A stretch of 26,696 nucleotides of DNA from JAAFIP01 sp031428975 (GTDB taxonomy: Bacteria > Pseudomonadota > Gammaproteobacteria > Burkholderiales > Burkholderiaceae_C). A program made the position numbers and the translations under genes. Each line of letters starts with the position of its first letter. Positions within the stretch are counted from its first letter, which is position 1. Below, in pieces: positions 17,720 to 24,677 of this stretch. The stretch is taken from NCBI GenBank assembly GCA_031428975.1, contig JANOYR010000160.1:1-26696 (forward strand), written 5' to 3'. Under the pieces are notes generated by a model. The model was not told where the DNA came from, searched no databases, and saw nothing but the letters and a program-made list of their open reading frames with translations.

Positions 17720-17739
17720 AAGACCTGTATATTGGTCTT
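17720..17739. promoter_or_regulatory. Palindromic operator of the antitoxin-toxin-yej unit
   Basis: AAGACC at 17720-17725 and GGTCTT at 17734-17739 form perfect 6-bp arms around an AT-rich 8-bp spacer. They lie 3 bp upstream of the antitoxin start, in the 85-bp gap shared with the divergent fabI gene. Such palindromes are typical autoregulatory sites of Phd/YefM antitoxins. The inferred repressor is the encoded antitoxin, alone or with toxin. Confidence 0.55.
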
Positions 17740-17801
17740 AATGCTAGCATGAAACCGCGTGTGCGACAATTCTACGCATCTGAAATTTTCAAGGAACTGG
17801 C

Positions 17802-18596
17802 ATGGGCTTTCTAACTGGCAAAAAATTATTAATCACTGGCGTGTTGTCCAACCGCTCGATTGCATACGGCGTGGCCAAAGCCTGCCATGCGCAGGGCGCT
17901 GAGCTGGCGTTTAGTTATGTGGGCGAGCGCTTTAAGGAGCGCATCACCGAGTTTGCAGCCGACTTTGGCAGCAACCTGATTTTTGACTGCGACGTGGGCG
18001 ATGATGCGCAAATTGAGGCGCTGTTCACTGACTTGTCCAAAACATGGCCCAAGTTTGACGGCTTTGTGCATGCCATTGGCTATGCGCCGCGTGAGGCCAT
18101 AGCGGGCGACTTTTTAGAAGGCATCAGCCGTGAAGCCTTCAAAATCGCCCACGACATCAGCGCCTACAGCTTTCCGGCTATGGCCAAGGCGGCTTTGCCG
18201 TATTTGAACGACAAATCTGCCCTGCTCACCCTGACTTATTTGGGCGCGATACGCACCGTGCCCAACTACAACACCATGGGCTTGGCCAAAGCGTCGCTGG
18301 AAGCCAGTGTGCGGTATTTGGCAGAATCGCTCGGCCCCAAGGGCATGCGCGTGAACGGCATCAGCGCAGGCCCGATCAAAACGCTGGCAGCCAGCGGCAT
18401 CAAAGGCTTTGGCAAAATCCTATCGGTGGTGGCTGAAAACTCGCCCATTCGCCGCAACGTGACCATCCACGACGTGGGCAATGTGGCCGCTTTTCTGCTG
18501 TCAGACCTAGCAGGCGGCGTGAGCGCTGAAATCACCTACGTGGATGGCGGATTTAGCCAAGTGGTGGGCGGGATTGCTGAGCCAGCGGGTGCGTAA
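17802..18596 (+). CDS. fabI: Enoyl-[acyl-carrier-protein] reductase (NADH) FabI
   Basis: This 264-residue short-chain reductase catalyses the last step of each fatty-acid elongation cycle. The N-terminus (FLTGKKLLITGVLSNRSIAY) is the FabI form of the NADH-binding loop. The catalytic residues fall at the E. coli numbers: Tyr146, Tyr156 and Lys163, in TYLGAIRTVPNYNTMGLAK. Gly93, a position where E. coli changes give triclosan resistance, is the sensitive wild-type residue. The C-terminal YVDGGFS is typical. AAGGA precedes the ATG at 17802. It is divergent from the TA-yej unit. Confidence 0.97.
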   Translation: MGFLTGKKLLITGVLSNRSIAYGVAKACHAQGAELAFSYVGERFKERITEFAADFGSNLIFDCDVGDDAQIEALFTDLSKTWPKFDGFVHAIGYAPREAIAGDFLEGISREAFKIAHDISAYSFPAMAKAALPYLNDKSALLTLTYLGAIRTVPNYNTMGLAKASLEASVRYLAESLGPKGMRVNGISAGPIKTLAASGIKGFGKILSVVAENSPIRRNVTIHDVGNVAAFLLSDLAGGVSAEITYVDGGFSQVVGGIAEPAGA

Positions 18597-18683
18597 GGCG
18601 GCGTTGCAAAATTGACCGCCAAAAAGTCCATCAGATCAGGTTGGGCACGGCAGTTGAAAGGCGATATTACTAATAAATAGTGG

Positions 18684-18727
18684 CAATGTCGCCGTCAGGT
18701 GGTCATAGTTTGCTATGTATTTTATAG
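18684..18727 (+). repeat. 44-nt interspersed element, copy D (upstream of vapBC-like pair)
   Basis: It begins CAATGTC, has CAT at element positions 21-23 and GCT at 29-31, and ends ATAG, matching copy A at 29 of 44 positions without gaps. In the frame used by the copies inside genes it contains a TAG stop, so it is not coding. It lies 24 bp upstream of the -10 box of the vapB-like gene and forms a direct repeat with copy E beyond the TA pair. Confidence 0.8.
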
Positions 18728-18751
18728 TAAACGCCATTATTTTAAATGCCG

Positions 18752-18788
18752 TATAATTCTTAACATGTCTAATACATTGAACATGTTA
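18752..18788 (+). promoter_or_regulatory. Promoter -10 box and palindromic operator of the vapBC-like pair
   Basis: A perfect TATAAT lies at 18752-18757; I see no good -35 at the expected distance. A palindrome follows: TAACATGT (18761-18768) and ACATGTTA (18781-18788), perfect 8-bp arms with a 12-bp spacer. It overlaps the expected transcription start and ends 10 bp before the ATG. This suits autorepression by a ribbon-helix-helix antitoxin. Confidence 0.6.
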
Positions 18789-18798
18789 GGAAAGCACC

Positions 18799-19077
18799 AT
18801 GAATTTCAGCATTCACCTTGACAACGCCACCCAAGCCCGGCTCGATGCCGTGGTGCAGTCCACCAAGCGCCCGCGCAGTGCTATTGTGCGCGAGGCGGTG
18901 CTTGCTTGGCTAGATAAGGGGCAGGCAGGCCAGACCGAGAATGGCTGGGGGCCACAAATGCAGGAGTTTTTTGCGTACCAATCGAAAAACCCAGACCCAA
19001 CGCTCAAAGACTTGCCACCGTTTGAGGCCTACCGTTCAGAGCTTACGCCCTACAAAGAGTTCAGTTTTGAGCGATGA
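18799..19077 (+). CDS. Ribbon-helix-helix antitoxin of a VapBC-like pair
   Basis: This 92-residue protein has a ribbon-helix-helix N-terminus: a beta strand (FSIHLD), helix 1 (ATQARLDAVVQST) and helix 2 (PRSAIVREAVLAWLD), then an acidic, aromatic tail that should wrap the toxin. AGGA precedes the ATG at 18799. The stop overlaps the toxin start by 4 bp (ATGA). It neutralises the downstream PIN-domain toxin and probably represses the operon through the palindrome at 18761-18788. Confidence 0.88.
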   Translation: MNFSIHLDNATQARLDAVVQSTKRPRSAIVREAVLAWLDKGQAGQTENGWGPQMQEFFAYQSKNPDPTLKDLPPFEAYRSELTPYKEFSFER

Positions 19078-19487
19078 AATACCTGCTCGATACTAACGTG
19101 GTGAGCGATTTCTTCAGGGAACTACAGCCCGTGTTTGCAAGGCTCAAAGCCGCAGGAAAAGACAATATTTGCTTTTCTTCCCTCACGCGCATGGAAATTG
19201 AGTATGGTTTTGCGCGCAATCCCGCTGCGCTGCGCAAGCTGGGAGACCGCTGGCATCGCTTCACATCAGAAGTGAGCGAGATCCCTTTTGATGCCCCCTG
19301 CGCCAACGCCACAGGCCGCATCCGCGCCCAGCTGGCCGCTATGGGCCAGCCCATTGGCCCCTATGACGTGCAGATTGCAGGCACGGCACTGGCGTATGGC
19401 TTGGTCATGGTCACGGCGAATACGGCAGAATTTGAGCGGGTGACGCTGATGCGGCTTGAGAATTGGCGTAAACCAGCAGATTTATAG
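19074..19487 (+). CDS. PIN-domain ribonuclease toxin, VapC-like
   Basis: This 137-residue protein has the PIN-domain acidic residues in order: Asp6 in YLLDTNVVSDF, Glu41 in TRMEIEYG, and Asp98 in GPYDVQIAGTAL. The final VTANTAEFERV block carries Asn116 and Glu119. VapC toxins cut tRNA (initiator tRNA in enterobacteria) or rRNA with Mg2+; the target here is unknown. The fourth acidic site often reads VTNNTREF, so TANTAEF is a mild variation and the protein looks intact. Translation is coupled to the antitoxin by a 4-bp overlap. Eleven bp after its stop begins copy E of the 44-nt element. Confidence 0.9.
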   Translation: MKYLLDTNVVSDFFRELQPVFARLKAAGKDNICFSSLTRMEIEYGFARNPAALRKLGDRWHRFTSEVSEIPFDAPCANATGRIRAQLAAMGQPIGPYDVQIAGTALAYGLVMVTANTAEFERVTLMRLENWRKPADL

Positions 19488-19497
19488 GTTTTCAGAC

Positions 19498-19541
19498 CGA
19501 TGCCACCGTCATATGGTCATATAGTGCTATATTTTGAATAG
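19498..19541 (+). repeat. 44-nt interspersed element, copy E (downstream of vapBC-like pair)
   Basis: It begins CGATGCC where the others have CAATGTC, has CAT and GCT at the same internal positions, and ends ATAG, aligning without gaps to the other copies. TGCTAT and ATAGCA around a 7-nt spacer form its best hairpin. A TGA stop interrupts the frame used by the genic copies. It has the same orientation as copy D, 814 bp away. Confidence 0.82.
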
Positions 19542-19548
19542 CATTTAA

Positions 19549-19597
19549 TTTGTAACTGCACTTTTCAATACTTCACAATCGTTTTGTCGGTTACAAA
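19549..19597. promoter_or_regulatory. Inverted repeat upstream of the small secreted protein
   Basis: TTTGTAAC at 19549-19556 and GTTACAAA at 19590-19597 are perfect 8-bp reverse complements separated by 33 bp, in the 155-bp gap before the gene at 19643. They could be paired half-sites for a regulator or a leader hairpin. No protein is implied by the sequence. Confidence 0.4.
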
Positions 19598-19642
19598 CGC
19601 CAGACCTGCGTTGTAGATGTGTCAACACCCAAGGAGCACACC

Positions 19643-19954
19643 ATGACACGATTACAACAAGCTGCTCAACGCAGCATCAAGCTTGCACTAACCCTAGCCA
19701 TCACTGGCGCAGCACTGGCCGCGCAGGCGCGTACAGGCCCTGACGTGGATGTGAATGTCGTCATTGGCGGCGTTATTCAACCCGGGGTGTATGGCCGCGC
19801 TCCGCCAGGCCACTCCAAGCACTGGAGTCGCCACTGCCGCGTATACAACGCTTGCAACCAGCCCGTGTATTTTGTGCGCAATGACTACCGCACTGACAAC
19901 GAACGCGGCCGAGGCGAGGGGCATGGCCACGGCCGTGGCCATGAACGCCACTGA
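19643..19954 (+). CDS. Small secreted protein with Gly/His/Arg-rich tail
   Basis: This gene encodes 103 residues from the ATG at 19643, chosen because AAGGAG lies 8 nt upstream; the frame is open to a GTG at 19619 with no site. Residues 1-28 form a signal peptide (hydrophobic LALTLAITGAALAAQA). The mature part has a DVDVNVVIGGVIQPGVYGRAPPG segment, two cysteines (in HCRVYNACNQPVYFV), and a tail alternating Gly, His and Arg (GEGHGHGRGHERH) that could bind metal or nucleic acid. I do not recognise a named family. It ends 18 bp from the convergent decarboxylase gene. Confidence 0.75.
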   Translation: MTRLQQAAQRSIKLALTLAITGAALAAQARTGPDVDVNVVIGGVIQPGVYGRAPPGHSKHWSRHCRVYNACNQPVYFVRNDYRTDNERGRGEGHGHGRGHERH

Positions 19955-19972
19955 GCCATGCAAAGCCGAAAG

Positions 19973-22261
19973 TTATACGCGCACGCAGTCCGCGTAATAA
20001 CGCTTGATACCATCGGCACCCACCAGCTCCACCAGCCCGTGGATGTCGGTCTCAAAACCTGGGCATTCTGAGTTGAAAGCGCGTGCAAATTTAAGGTAGT
20101 CCACAATTTTGCGGTTAAACACCTCGCCGGGCACCAAAAGCGGTATGCCCGGTGGATAGGGCGTTACCAAGCCCACGGTGATGCGGCCTTCGAGTTGGTC
20201 GATCTCCACCCGCTCGGTTTTACGCCTAGCAATGTGGGCGTAAGCGTCCGACGGTGTCATGGCGGGGTGCAAATCGCTTTGGTACACATCCGTTGTCAGG
20301 CGCGCAATGTCATATTTGGCATACAAACCGTGGATGTGTTGGCACAGGTCTTGTAGCCCCATTTTCTCGTAGCGCGGGTGCGCTTTGCTGAACTCGGGCA
20401 AGATGCGCCACATCGGCTGGTTGCGGTCGTAGTCGTCTTTGAACTGCTGCAGTGCAGTCAACAGCGTGTTCCAGCGGCCTTTGGTGATGCCAATGGTGAA
20501 CATGATGAAAATGCTGTACAGGCCAGTTTTCTCCACAATCACGCCATGTTCTGCCAAAAATTTGCTCACAATGCTGGCCGGAATACCCGTTTTAGCAAAT
20601 TTGCCTTGCAAGTCCAAGCCTGGGGTCACAATGGTCGACTTGATCGGGTCGAGCATATTAAAGCCTTCGGCCAAATTGCCAAAGCCGTGCCAATTGGGCT
20701 TGCTTTTCTTGCCATTGGTGTGCGCCCTAGCCTCGCCGTGCAGCATCCACTCTTTGGCCGTGGTCATGCCTTCTTCGGCAAATTTGTCCGGCCCCCAGAC
20801 CTTAAACCACCAGTCTTTGCCGTATTCGTCGTCCACCTTGCGCATGGCGCGCCTGAAATCAAGCGCCTCCAAAATGCTCTCTTCCACCAAGGCCGTGCCA
20901 CCGGGCGGCTCCATCATGGCGGCTGCCACATCGCAGCTGGCAATGATGGCGTATTGCGGGCTGGTGCTGGTGTGCATCAGATAGGCTTCGTTGAACAAAT
21001 GCCGATCGAGCTTTCGGTTTTGTGCGTCTTGCACCAGCACATGGCTTGCCTGCGAAATGCCCGCCAGCAGCTTGTGGGTAGACTGCGTGGCAAACACCAG
21101 CGCATCTTTAGGACGAGGACGTTTCTTACCCATTGAATGGTAGGAGCCATAAAATGGATGAAACGCAGCATGTGGCAACCAAGCCTCGTCAAAATGCAGG
21201 GTGTCAATATAGCCGTCTAGCGTGTCTTTGATCGTTTCGGTGTTGTACAAAACACCGTCATAGGTGCTTTGCGTGATGGTCATCACACGTGGCTTCACAG
21301 TTTTAGAGTCGATGTGTTTGAGCAGCGGGTTAGCCTTGATCTTGGCTTTGATTGCCGCAGGCGTGAACTCGCTTTGCGGAATGGGCCCAATAATGCCAAA
21401 GTGGTTGCGCGTGGGCTTGAGAAACACGGGTATCGCCCCCGTCATGATGATGGCATGCAAAATTGATTTGTGGCAATTGCGGTCTACCACCACCACATCG
21501 CCGGGAGCTACCGTGTGGTGCCAAACCATTTTGTTCGATGTGCTGGTGCCATTGGTCACAAAAAAGCAATGGTCCGCATTGAAAATACGCGCTGCGTTTT
21601 TCTCAGATTCGCCAATTGCACCGTCATGGTCTAGCAGTTGGCCCAGCTCTTCCACAGCGTTGCACACGTCTGCACGCAGCATGTTCTCACCAAAAAACTG
21701 GTGGAACATTTGGCCAACAGGCGTTTTTAAAAATGCCACGCCACCAGAATGTCCGGGGCAATGCCAGCTGTATGAGCCGTCTTGCGCGTATTCCACCAGT
21801 TCTTTAAAAAACGGCGGTTGGATACCATCTAAATAGCTCTTGGCCTCCCTGATGATGTGCTTGGCCACAAACTCTGGCGTGTCTTCAAACATATGAATAA
21901 AGCCGTGCAGCTCGCGCAAAATATCATTGGGCAAGTGGCGCGATGTTTTGGTTTCGCCGTATACATAGAGCGGCACATCGGCATTTTTGCGGCGCACCTC
22001 AGTGATGAACTGGCGCAGATTAATCACCGCAGGGTCAAGGTCAGGGCCGGGTGTGAATTCGTCGTCATCGAGCGACAAAATAAAGGCACTGGCGCGCGAC
22101 TGCTGCTGGGCAAACTGCGACAAATCGCCATAGCCCGTCACACCCAAAATTTCAAAGCCTTCGCCTTCAATGGCGGTAGCCAGTGCGCGGATACCAAGAC
22201 CCGATGTGTTCTCAGAGCGAAAATCTTCGTCGATGATGACAATAGGAAAGCGAAATTTCAT
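19973..22261 (-). CDS. Orn/Lys/Arg decarboxylase, PLP fold type I
   Basis: This 762-residue enzyme removes the carboxyl group of a basic amino acid to give a polyamine or diamine. It has an N-terminal receiver-like wing (FPIVIIDEDF, to about 125), the large PLP domain with Lys397 in STHKLLAG as the Schiff-base residue, and a C-terminal domain (TVGLVTPYPPGIPLLVPGE). The length is nearest to E. coli AdiA (about 756) and longer than LdcC or SpeC, but substrate cannot be read from sequence here: arginine, lysine and ornithine are all possible. I placed the start at the ATG at 22261 because MKFRFPIVIIDED is the family's normal N-terminus; the frame is open to 22387 but that part is not family-like. 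It may serve acid resistance or polyamine synthesis. Confidence 0.93.
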   Translation of the reverse strand: MKFRFPIVIIDEDFRSENTSGLGIRALATAIEGEGFEILGVTGYGDLSQFAQQQSRASAFILSLDDDEFTPGPDLDPAVINLRQFITEVRRKNADVPLYVYGETKTSRHLPNDILRELHGFIHMFEDTPEFVAKHIIREAKSYLDGIQPPFFKELVEYAQDGSYSWHCPGHSGGVAFLKTPVGQMFHQFFGENMLRADVCNAVEELGQLLDHDGAIGESEKNAARIFNADHCFFVTNGTSTSNKMVWHHTVAPGDVVVVDRNCHKSILHAIIMTGAIPVFLKPTRNHFGIIGPIPQSEFTPAAIKAKIKANPLLKHIDSKTVKPRVMTITQSTYDGVLYNTETIKDTLDGYIDTLHFDEAWLPHAAFHPFYGSYHSMGKKRPRPKDALVFATQSTHKLLAGISQASHVLVQDAQNRKLDRHLFNEAYLMHTSTSPQYAIIASCDVAAAMMEPPGGTALVEESILEALDFRRAMRKVDDEYGKDWWFKVWGPDKFAEEGMTTAKEWMLHGEARAHTNGKKSKPNWHGFGNLAEGFNMLDPIKSTIVTPGLDLQGKFAKTGIPASIVSKFLAEHGVIVEKTGLYSIFIMFTIGITKGRWNTLLTALQQFKDDYDRNQPMWRILPEFSKAHPRYEKMGLQDLCQHIHGLYAKYDIARLTTDVYQSDLHPAMTPSDAYAHIARRKTERVEIDQLEGRITVGLVTPYPPGIPLLVPGEVFNRKIVDYLKFARAFNSECPGFETDIHGLVELVGADGIKRYYADCVRV

Positions 22262-22393
22262 GCCAAACCCAGCTAATAAAGAGATAAAACGCGAAGTGTA
22301 AGGACATTCTGTGTCAAGCAGCTTGTAGTTTTGCTTTTTTGCCCCAAAATGTCGTACATCACAGACACCACACGCCTCTAGGGGCACAATCTT

Positions 22394-22819
22394 ATGGCTC
22401 TATCCTCAATTTGGTGGCTTCTAGCTGGCGCTGCTGTCACCGTAGAACTCCTCACTGGTACGTTTTATTTGCTCATGATCGCCATCGGCTTGGTGGCAGC
22501 AGCCTTGGGTGCGCATCTTGGAGCGGTAATAGCGGTGCAAATATTTCTAGCCGCTTTAGTAGGCGGTGGTGCCACAGTGGCGTGGCATCTTTACAAAGCC
22601 AAGACCGAGACCCGTTTGCATGCTAATGCAAACCGCGATGTGAATTTGGACATTGGCCAAGAAGTGCAGGTTGAGGTTTGGCAACCAGATGGTTTGGCCC
22701 AAGTGCAATACCGAGGCGCTCAATGGACTGTTGTAGCAGCGCCAGGGTCTGCACAGCGAGCGGGCCGCTACGCAGTTAAAGAGTTATCAGGCAACCGCCT
22801 AATCGTTGAAGCCGTTTAA
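22394..22819 (+). CDS. NfeD-like membrane protein (short form)
   Basis: This 141-residue protein has hydrophobic segments at about residues 5-60 and a C-terminal OB-like beta domain (IGQEVQVEVWQPDGLAQVQYRGAQWTVVA). That is the short NfeD form without a protease domain, usually encoded next to an SPFH protein and thought to work with it in membrane microdomains. Here the SPFH gene follows after 24 bp. E. coli has the comparable pair qmcA-ybbK. The 132-bp gap upstream is shared with the divergent decarboxylase. Confidence 0.9.
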   Translation: MALSSIWWLLAGAAVTVELLTGTFYLLMIAIGLVAAALGAHLGAVIAVQIFLAALVGGGATVAWHLYKAKTETRLHANANRDVNLDIGQEVQVEVWQPDGLAQVQYRGAQWTVVAAPGSAQRAGRYAVKELSGNRLIVEAV

Positions 22820-22843
22820 ATTTGAATTCACCAAGGAGTTGTT

Positions 22844-23752
22844 ATGGAATTCGCCATTATTATTTTTGTTATTGCCGTGGTGTTTATCACCCGTGCTGTC
22901 AAGGTCGTGCCCCAGCAGCATGCGTGGGTGATCGAGCGCCTAGGCAAATACCATGGCACGCTCACTCCAGGCTTGAATTTTCTAGTGCCCTTTGTCGACA
23001 AAGTGGCATACAAACATGTGCTCAAAGAAATCCCTTTGGACATTCCCAGCCAAGTGTGCATTACCCGCGACAACACCCAACTACAGGTAGACGGCATCCT
23101 GTATTTTCAAGTCACCGACCCCATGCGCGCAAGCTACGGTTCATCTAACTACATCACCGCCATTAGCCAATTGGCACAAACGTCGCTGCGCAGCGTGATC
23201 GGCAAACTAGAGTTAGACAAAACATTTGAAGAGCGCGCCATCATCAACAGCCAAGTAGTAGCGGCCATTGACGAGGCGGCACTTAACTGGGGCGTAAAGG
23301 TCTTGCGCTATGAAATTAAAGACTTGACCCCACCCAAAGAAATTTTGCACGCCATGCAATCGCAAATTACTGCCGAACGCGAAAAGCGGGCTCTGATTGC
23401 CGCGTCTGAAGGCCGCCGCCAAGAACAAATCAACATCGCCACTGGTGAGCGTGAAGCCTTCATTGCACGCTCTGAAGGCGAAAAGCAAGCTGTAATCAAC
23501 AAAGCCCAAGGCGATGCTGCCTCTATTACAGCGGTTGCTGATGCTACCGCTGGCGCTATTGAACGTATAGCAGCAGCGATTCGTCAACCCGGCGGTGAGC
23601 TTGCTGTTCAACTCAAAGTGGCTGAAAAAGCAGTCGAAGCCTACAGCAAGGTAGCGTCTGATGCCACCACCACCTTAATAGTGCCCAGTGACATGACGCA
23701 AGTGTCCACCCTCATCACCTCGGCCATGAAAATGGTCCAATCACAAAAATAA
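22844..23752 (+). CDS. SPFH/band 7 (stomatin-like) membrane protein, QmcA-type
   Basis: This 302-residue protein has an N-terminal membrane anchor (FAIIIFVIAVVFITRAV). The SPFH domain follows (VVPQQHAWVIERLGKY, LTPGLNFLVPFVDKV, LDIPSQVCITRDN, WGVKVLRYEIKDLTPP), then an Ala/Glu-rich coiled coil (about 185-260) for oligomerisation. Such proteins form large ring or cage assemblies with NfeD partners and influence membrane quality control. AAGGAG precedes the ATG. It is in one unit with nfeD upstream and DUF2237 3 bp downstream. Confidence 0.94.
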   Translation: MEFAIIIFVIAVVFITRAVKVVPQQHAWVIERLGKYHGTLTPGLNFLVPFVDKVAYKHVLKEIPLDIPSQVCITRDNTQLQVDGILYFQVTDPMRASYGSSNYITAISQLAQTSLRSVIGKLELDKTFEERAIINSQVVAAIDEAALNWGVKVLRYEIKDLTPPKEILHAMQSQITAEREKRALIAASEGRRQEQINIATGEREAFIARSEGEKQAVINKAQGDAASITAVADATAGAIERIAAAIRQPGGELAVQLKVAEKAVEAYSKVASDATTTLIVPSDMTQVSTLITSAMKMVQSQK

Positions 23753-23755
23753 ACC

Positions 23756-24133
23756 ATGGCCAACAATGTATTGGGCACCGCCCTTGTACCCTGCTCTTTT
23801 GACCCGCTGACGGGTTACTTCAGAGACGGATGCTGCAACACCGACGAAACCGATGGTGGCTCACACCTGATCTGCGCCCGCGTCACGCGCGAGTTTTTGG
23901 CTTTTTCCTTGCAGCGCGGCAACGACTTGAGCACTGCCCGCCCCGAATACCGCTTTGCGGGGCTCAAGCCCGGAGACCGTTGGTGTTTGTGCGCCGCGCG
24001 TTGGGGCGAGGCCCTCGCTGCCGGCGTTGCGCCACCCGTTATTTTAGAAAGTTGCCACGAAAAAGCGCTACAGTTCGTTTCTTTGGCGGATTTAACCTAC
24101 CACGCCTACACCCCACAAGCACTTTCCAAATAA
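23756..24133 (+). CDS. DUF2237 family protein
   Basis: This 125-residue protein matches the compact, widely distributed DUF2237 family: NVLGTALVPCSFDPLTG, FRDGCCNTDETDGGSH, RGNDLSTARPEYRFAGLKPG and DRWCLCAARWGEA. Conserved cysteines (in PCSF, DGCCNT and WCLCA) suggest a metal site or redox role, but the function is unknown. It begins 3 bp after the SPFH stop, so it is probably co-transcribed. Confidence 0.92.
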   Translation: MANNVLGTALVPCSFDPLTGYFRDGCCNTDETDGGSHLICARVTREFLAFSLQRGNDLSTARPEYRFAGLKPGDRWCLCAARWGEALAAGVAPPVILESCHEKALQFVSLADLTYHAYTPQALSK

Positions 24134-24146
24134 ACCACTGTCTTTC

Positions 24147-24470
24147 ATGAAAAAAAACTACCCCTTCATTGCCGAAGGCAAAAACACTGACCGCTTACTA
24201 GAGGCTGCGAAACACGACATTCGCAAATACGTCAAACGCTGCCGCCGTGCTGCCCTGCCTGAAGGCGTGGACTATTGGGATTTTGACTGCAAAATTGGAG
24301 CGGACAAAGACAGCGCTGCCAACGTGCACTTGAGCGAGTTAATCGGCCTAGTGGATGTAGCAGCAAAAGAAGGCAAAGCCGATATTTTTGTAGAAGTCAA
24401 TCCTAAAAATGGCCACCGCGTGCACGACGGCCGCACACCCATTGCGCAACCCGAATTAGAAGCAGAGTAA
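24147..24470 (+). CDS. DUF6172 family protein
   Basis: This small cytoplasmic protein of 107 residues has the pattern I associate with DUF6172: KKNYPF at the start, DRLLEAAKHDIRKYVKRCRR, the strongly conserved LPEGVDYWDFDCKIG near residue 40, and an acidic C-terminus. Function unknown. It follows the DUF2237 gene by 13 bp and ends 43 bp before the tRNA gene. Confidence 0.88.
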   Translation: MKKNYPFIAEGKNTDRLLEAAKHDIRKYVKRCRRAALPEGVDYWDFDCKIGADKDSAANVHLSELIGLVDVAAKEGKADIFVEVNPKNGHRVHDGRTPIAQPELEAE

Positions 24471-24497
24471 GACTGTATTTCAAGCTGCTGCCAATGC

Positions 24498-24503
24498 TAT
24501 AAT
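24498..24503 (+). promoter_or_regulatory. -10 box of tRNA-Ser
   Basis: A perfect TATAAT ends 10 bp before the tRNA's first base. The expected -35 position (24475-24480, GTATTT) is a poor match, so strength may rely on the extended region or on read-through from the upstream genes. Confidence 0.55.
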
Positions 24504-24513
24504 TTGAGGCTCC

Positions 24514-24605
<92 letters not shown>

Positions 24606-24639
24606 TTGTGATTTTTTCTAAATAAAATCAAAAGCTTAG

Positions 24640-24655
24640 AGTTGCTCAACTTTTT
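24640..24655 (+). terminator. Weak intrinsic terminator candidate after tRNA-Ser
   Basis: AGTT and AACT flank a GCTC loop (24640-24651), followed immediately by TTTT. The stem is short, though imperfect pairing may extend it outward (GCTTAG with TTTTAGC). It could end the tRNA transcript. Confidence 0.35.
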
Positions 24656-24677
24656 AGCCCATCATTTTTCACAAGCC

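Noticed and set aside
22262..22387. 42-residue N-terminal extension of the decarboxylase
   Set aside because: The sequence is not family-like and overlaps the shared divergent promoter region; the normal N-terminus starts at 22261.
23553..23576. GCTATT...TATAGC within the SPFH gene resembling the element's 3' hairpin
   Set aside because: Only the hairpin-like end matches; the CAATGTC and CAT blocks are absent, and the codons fit the normal SPFH sequence GAIERIAAAI.
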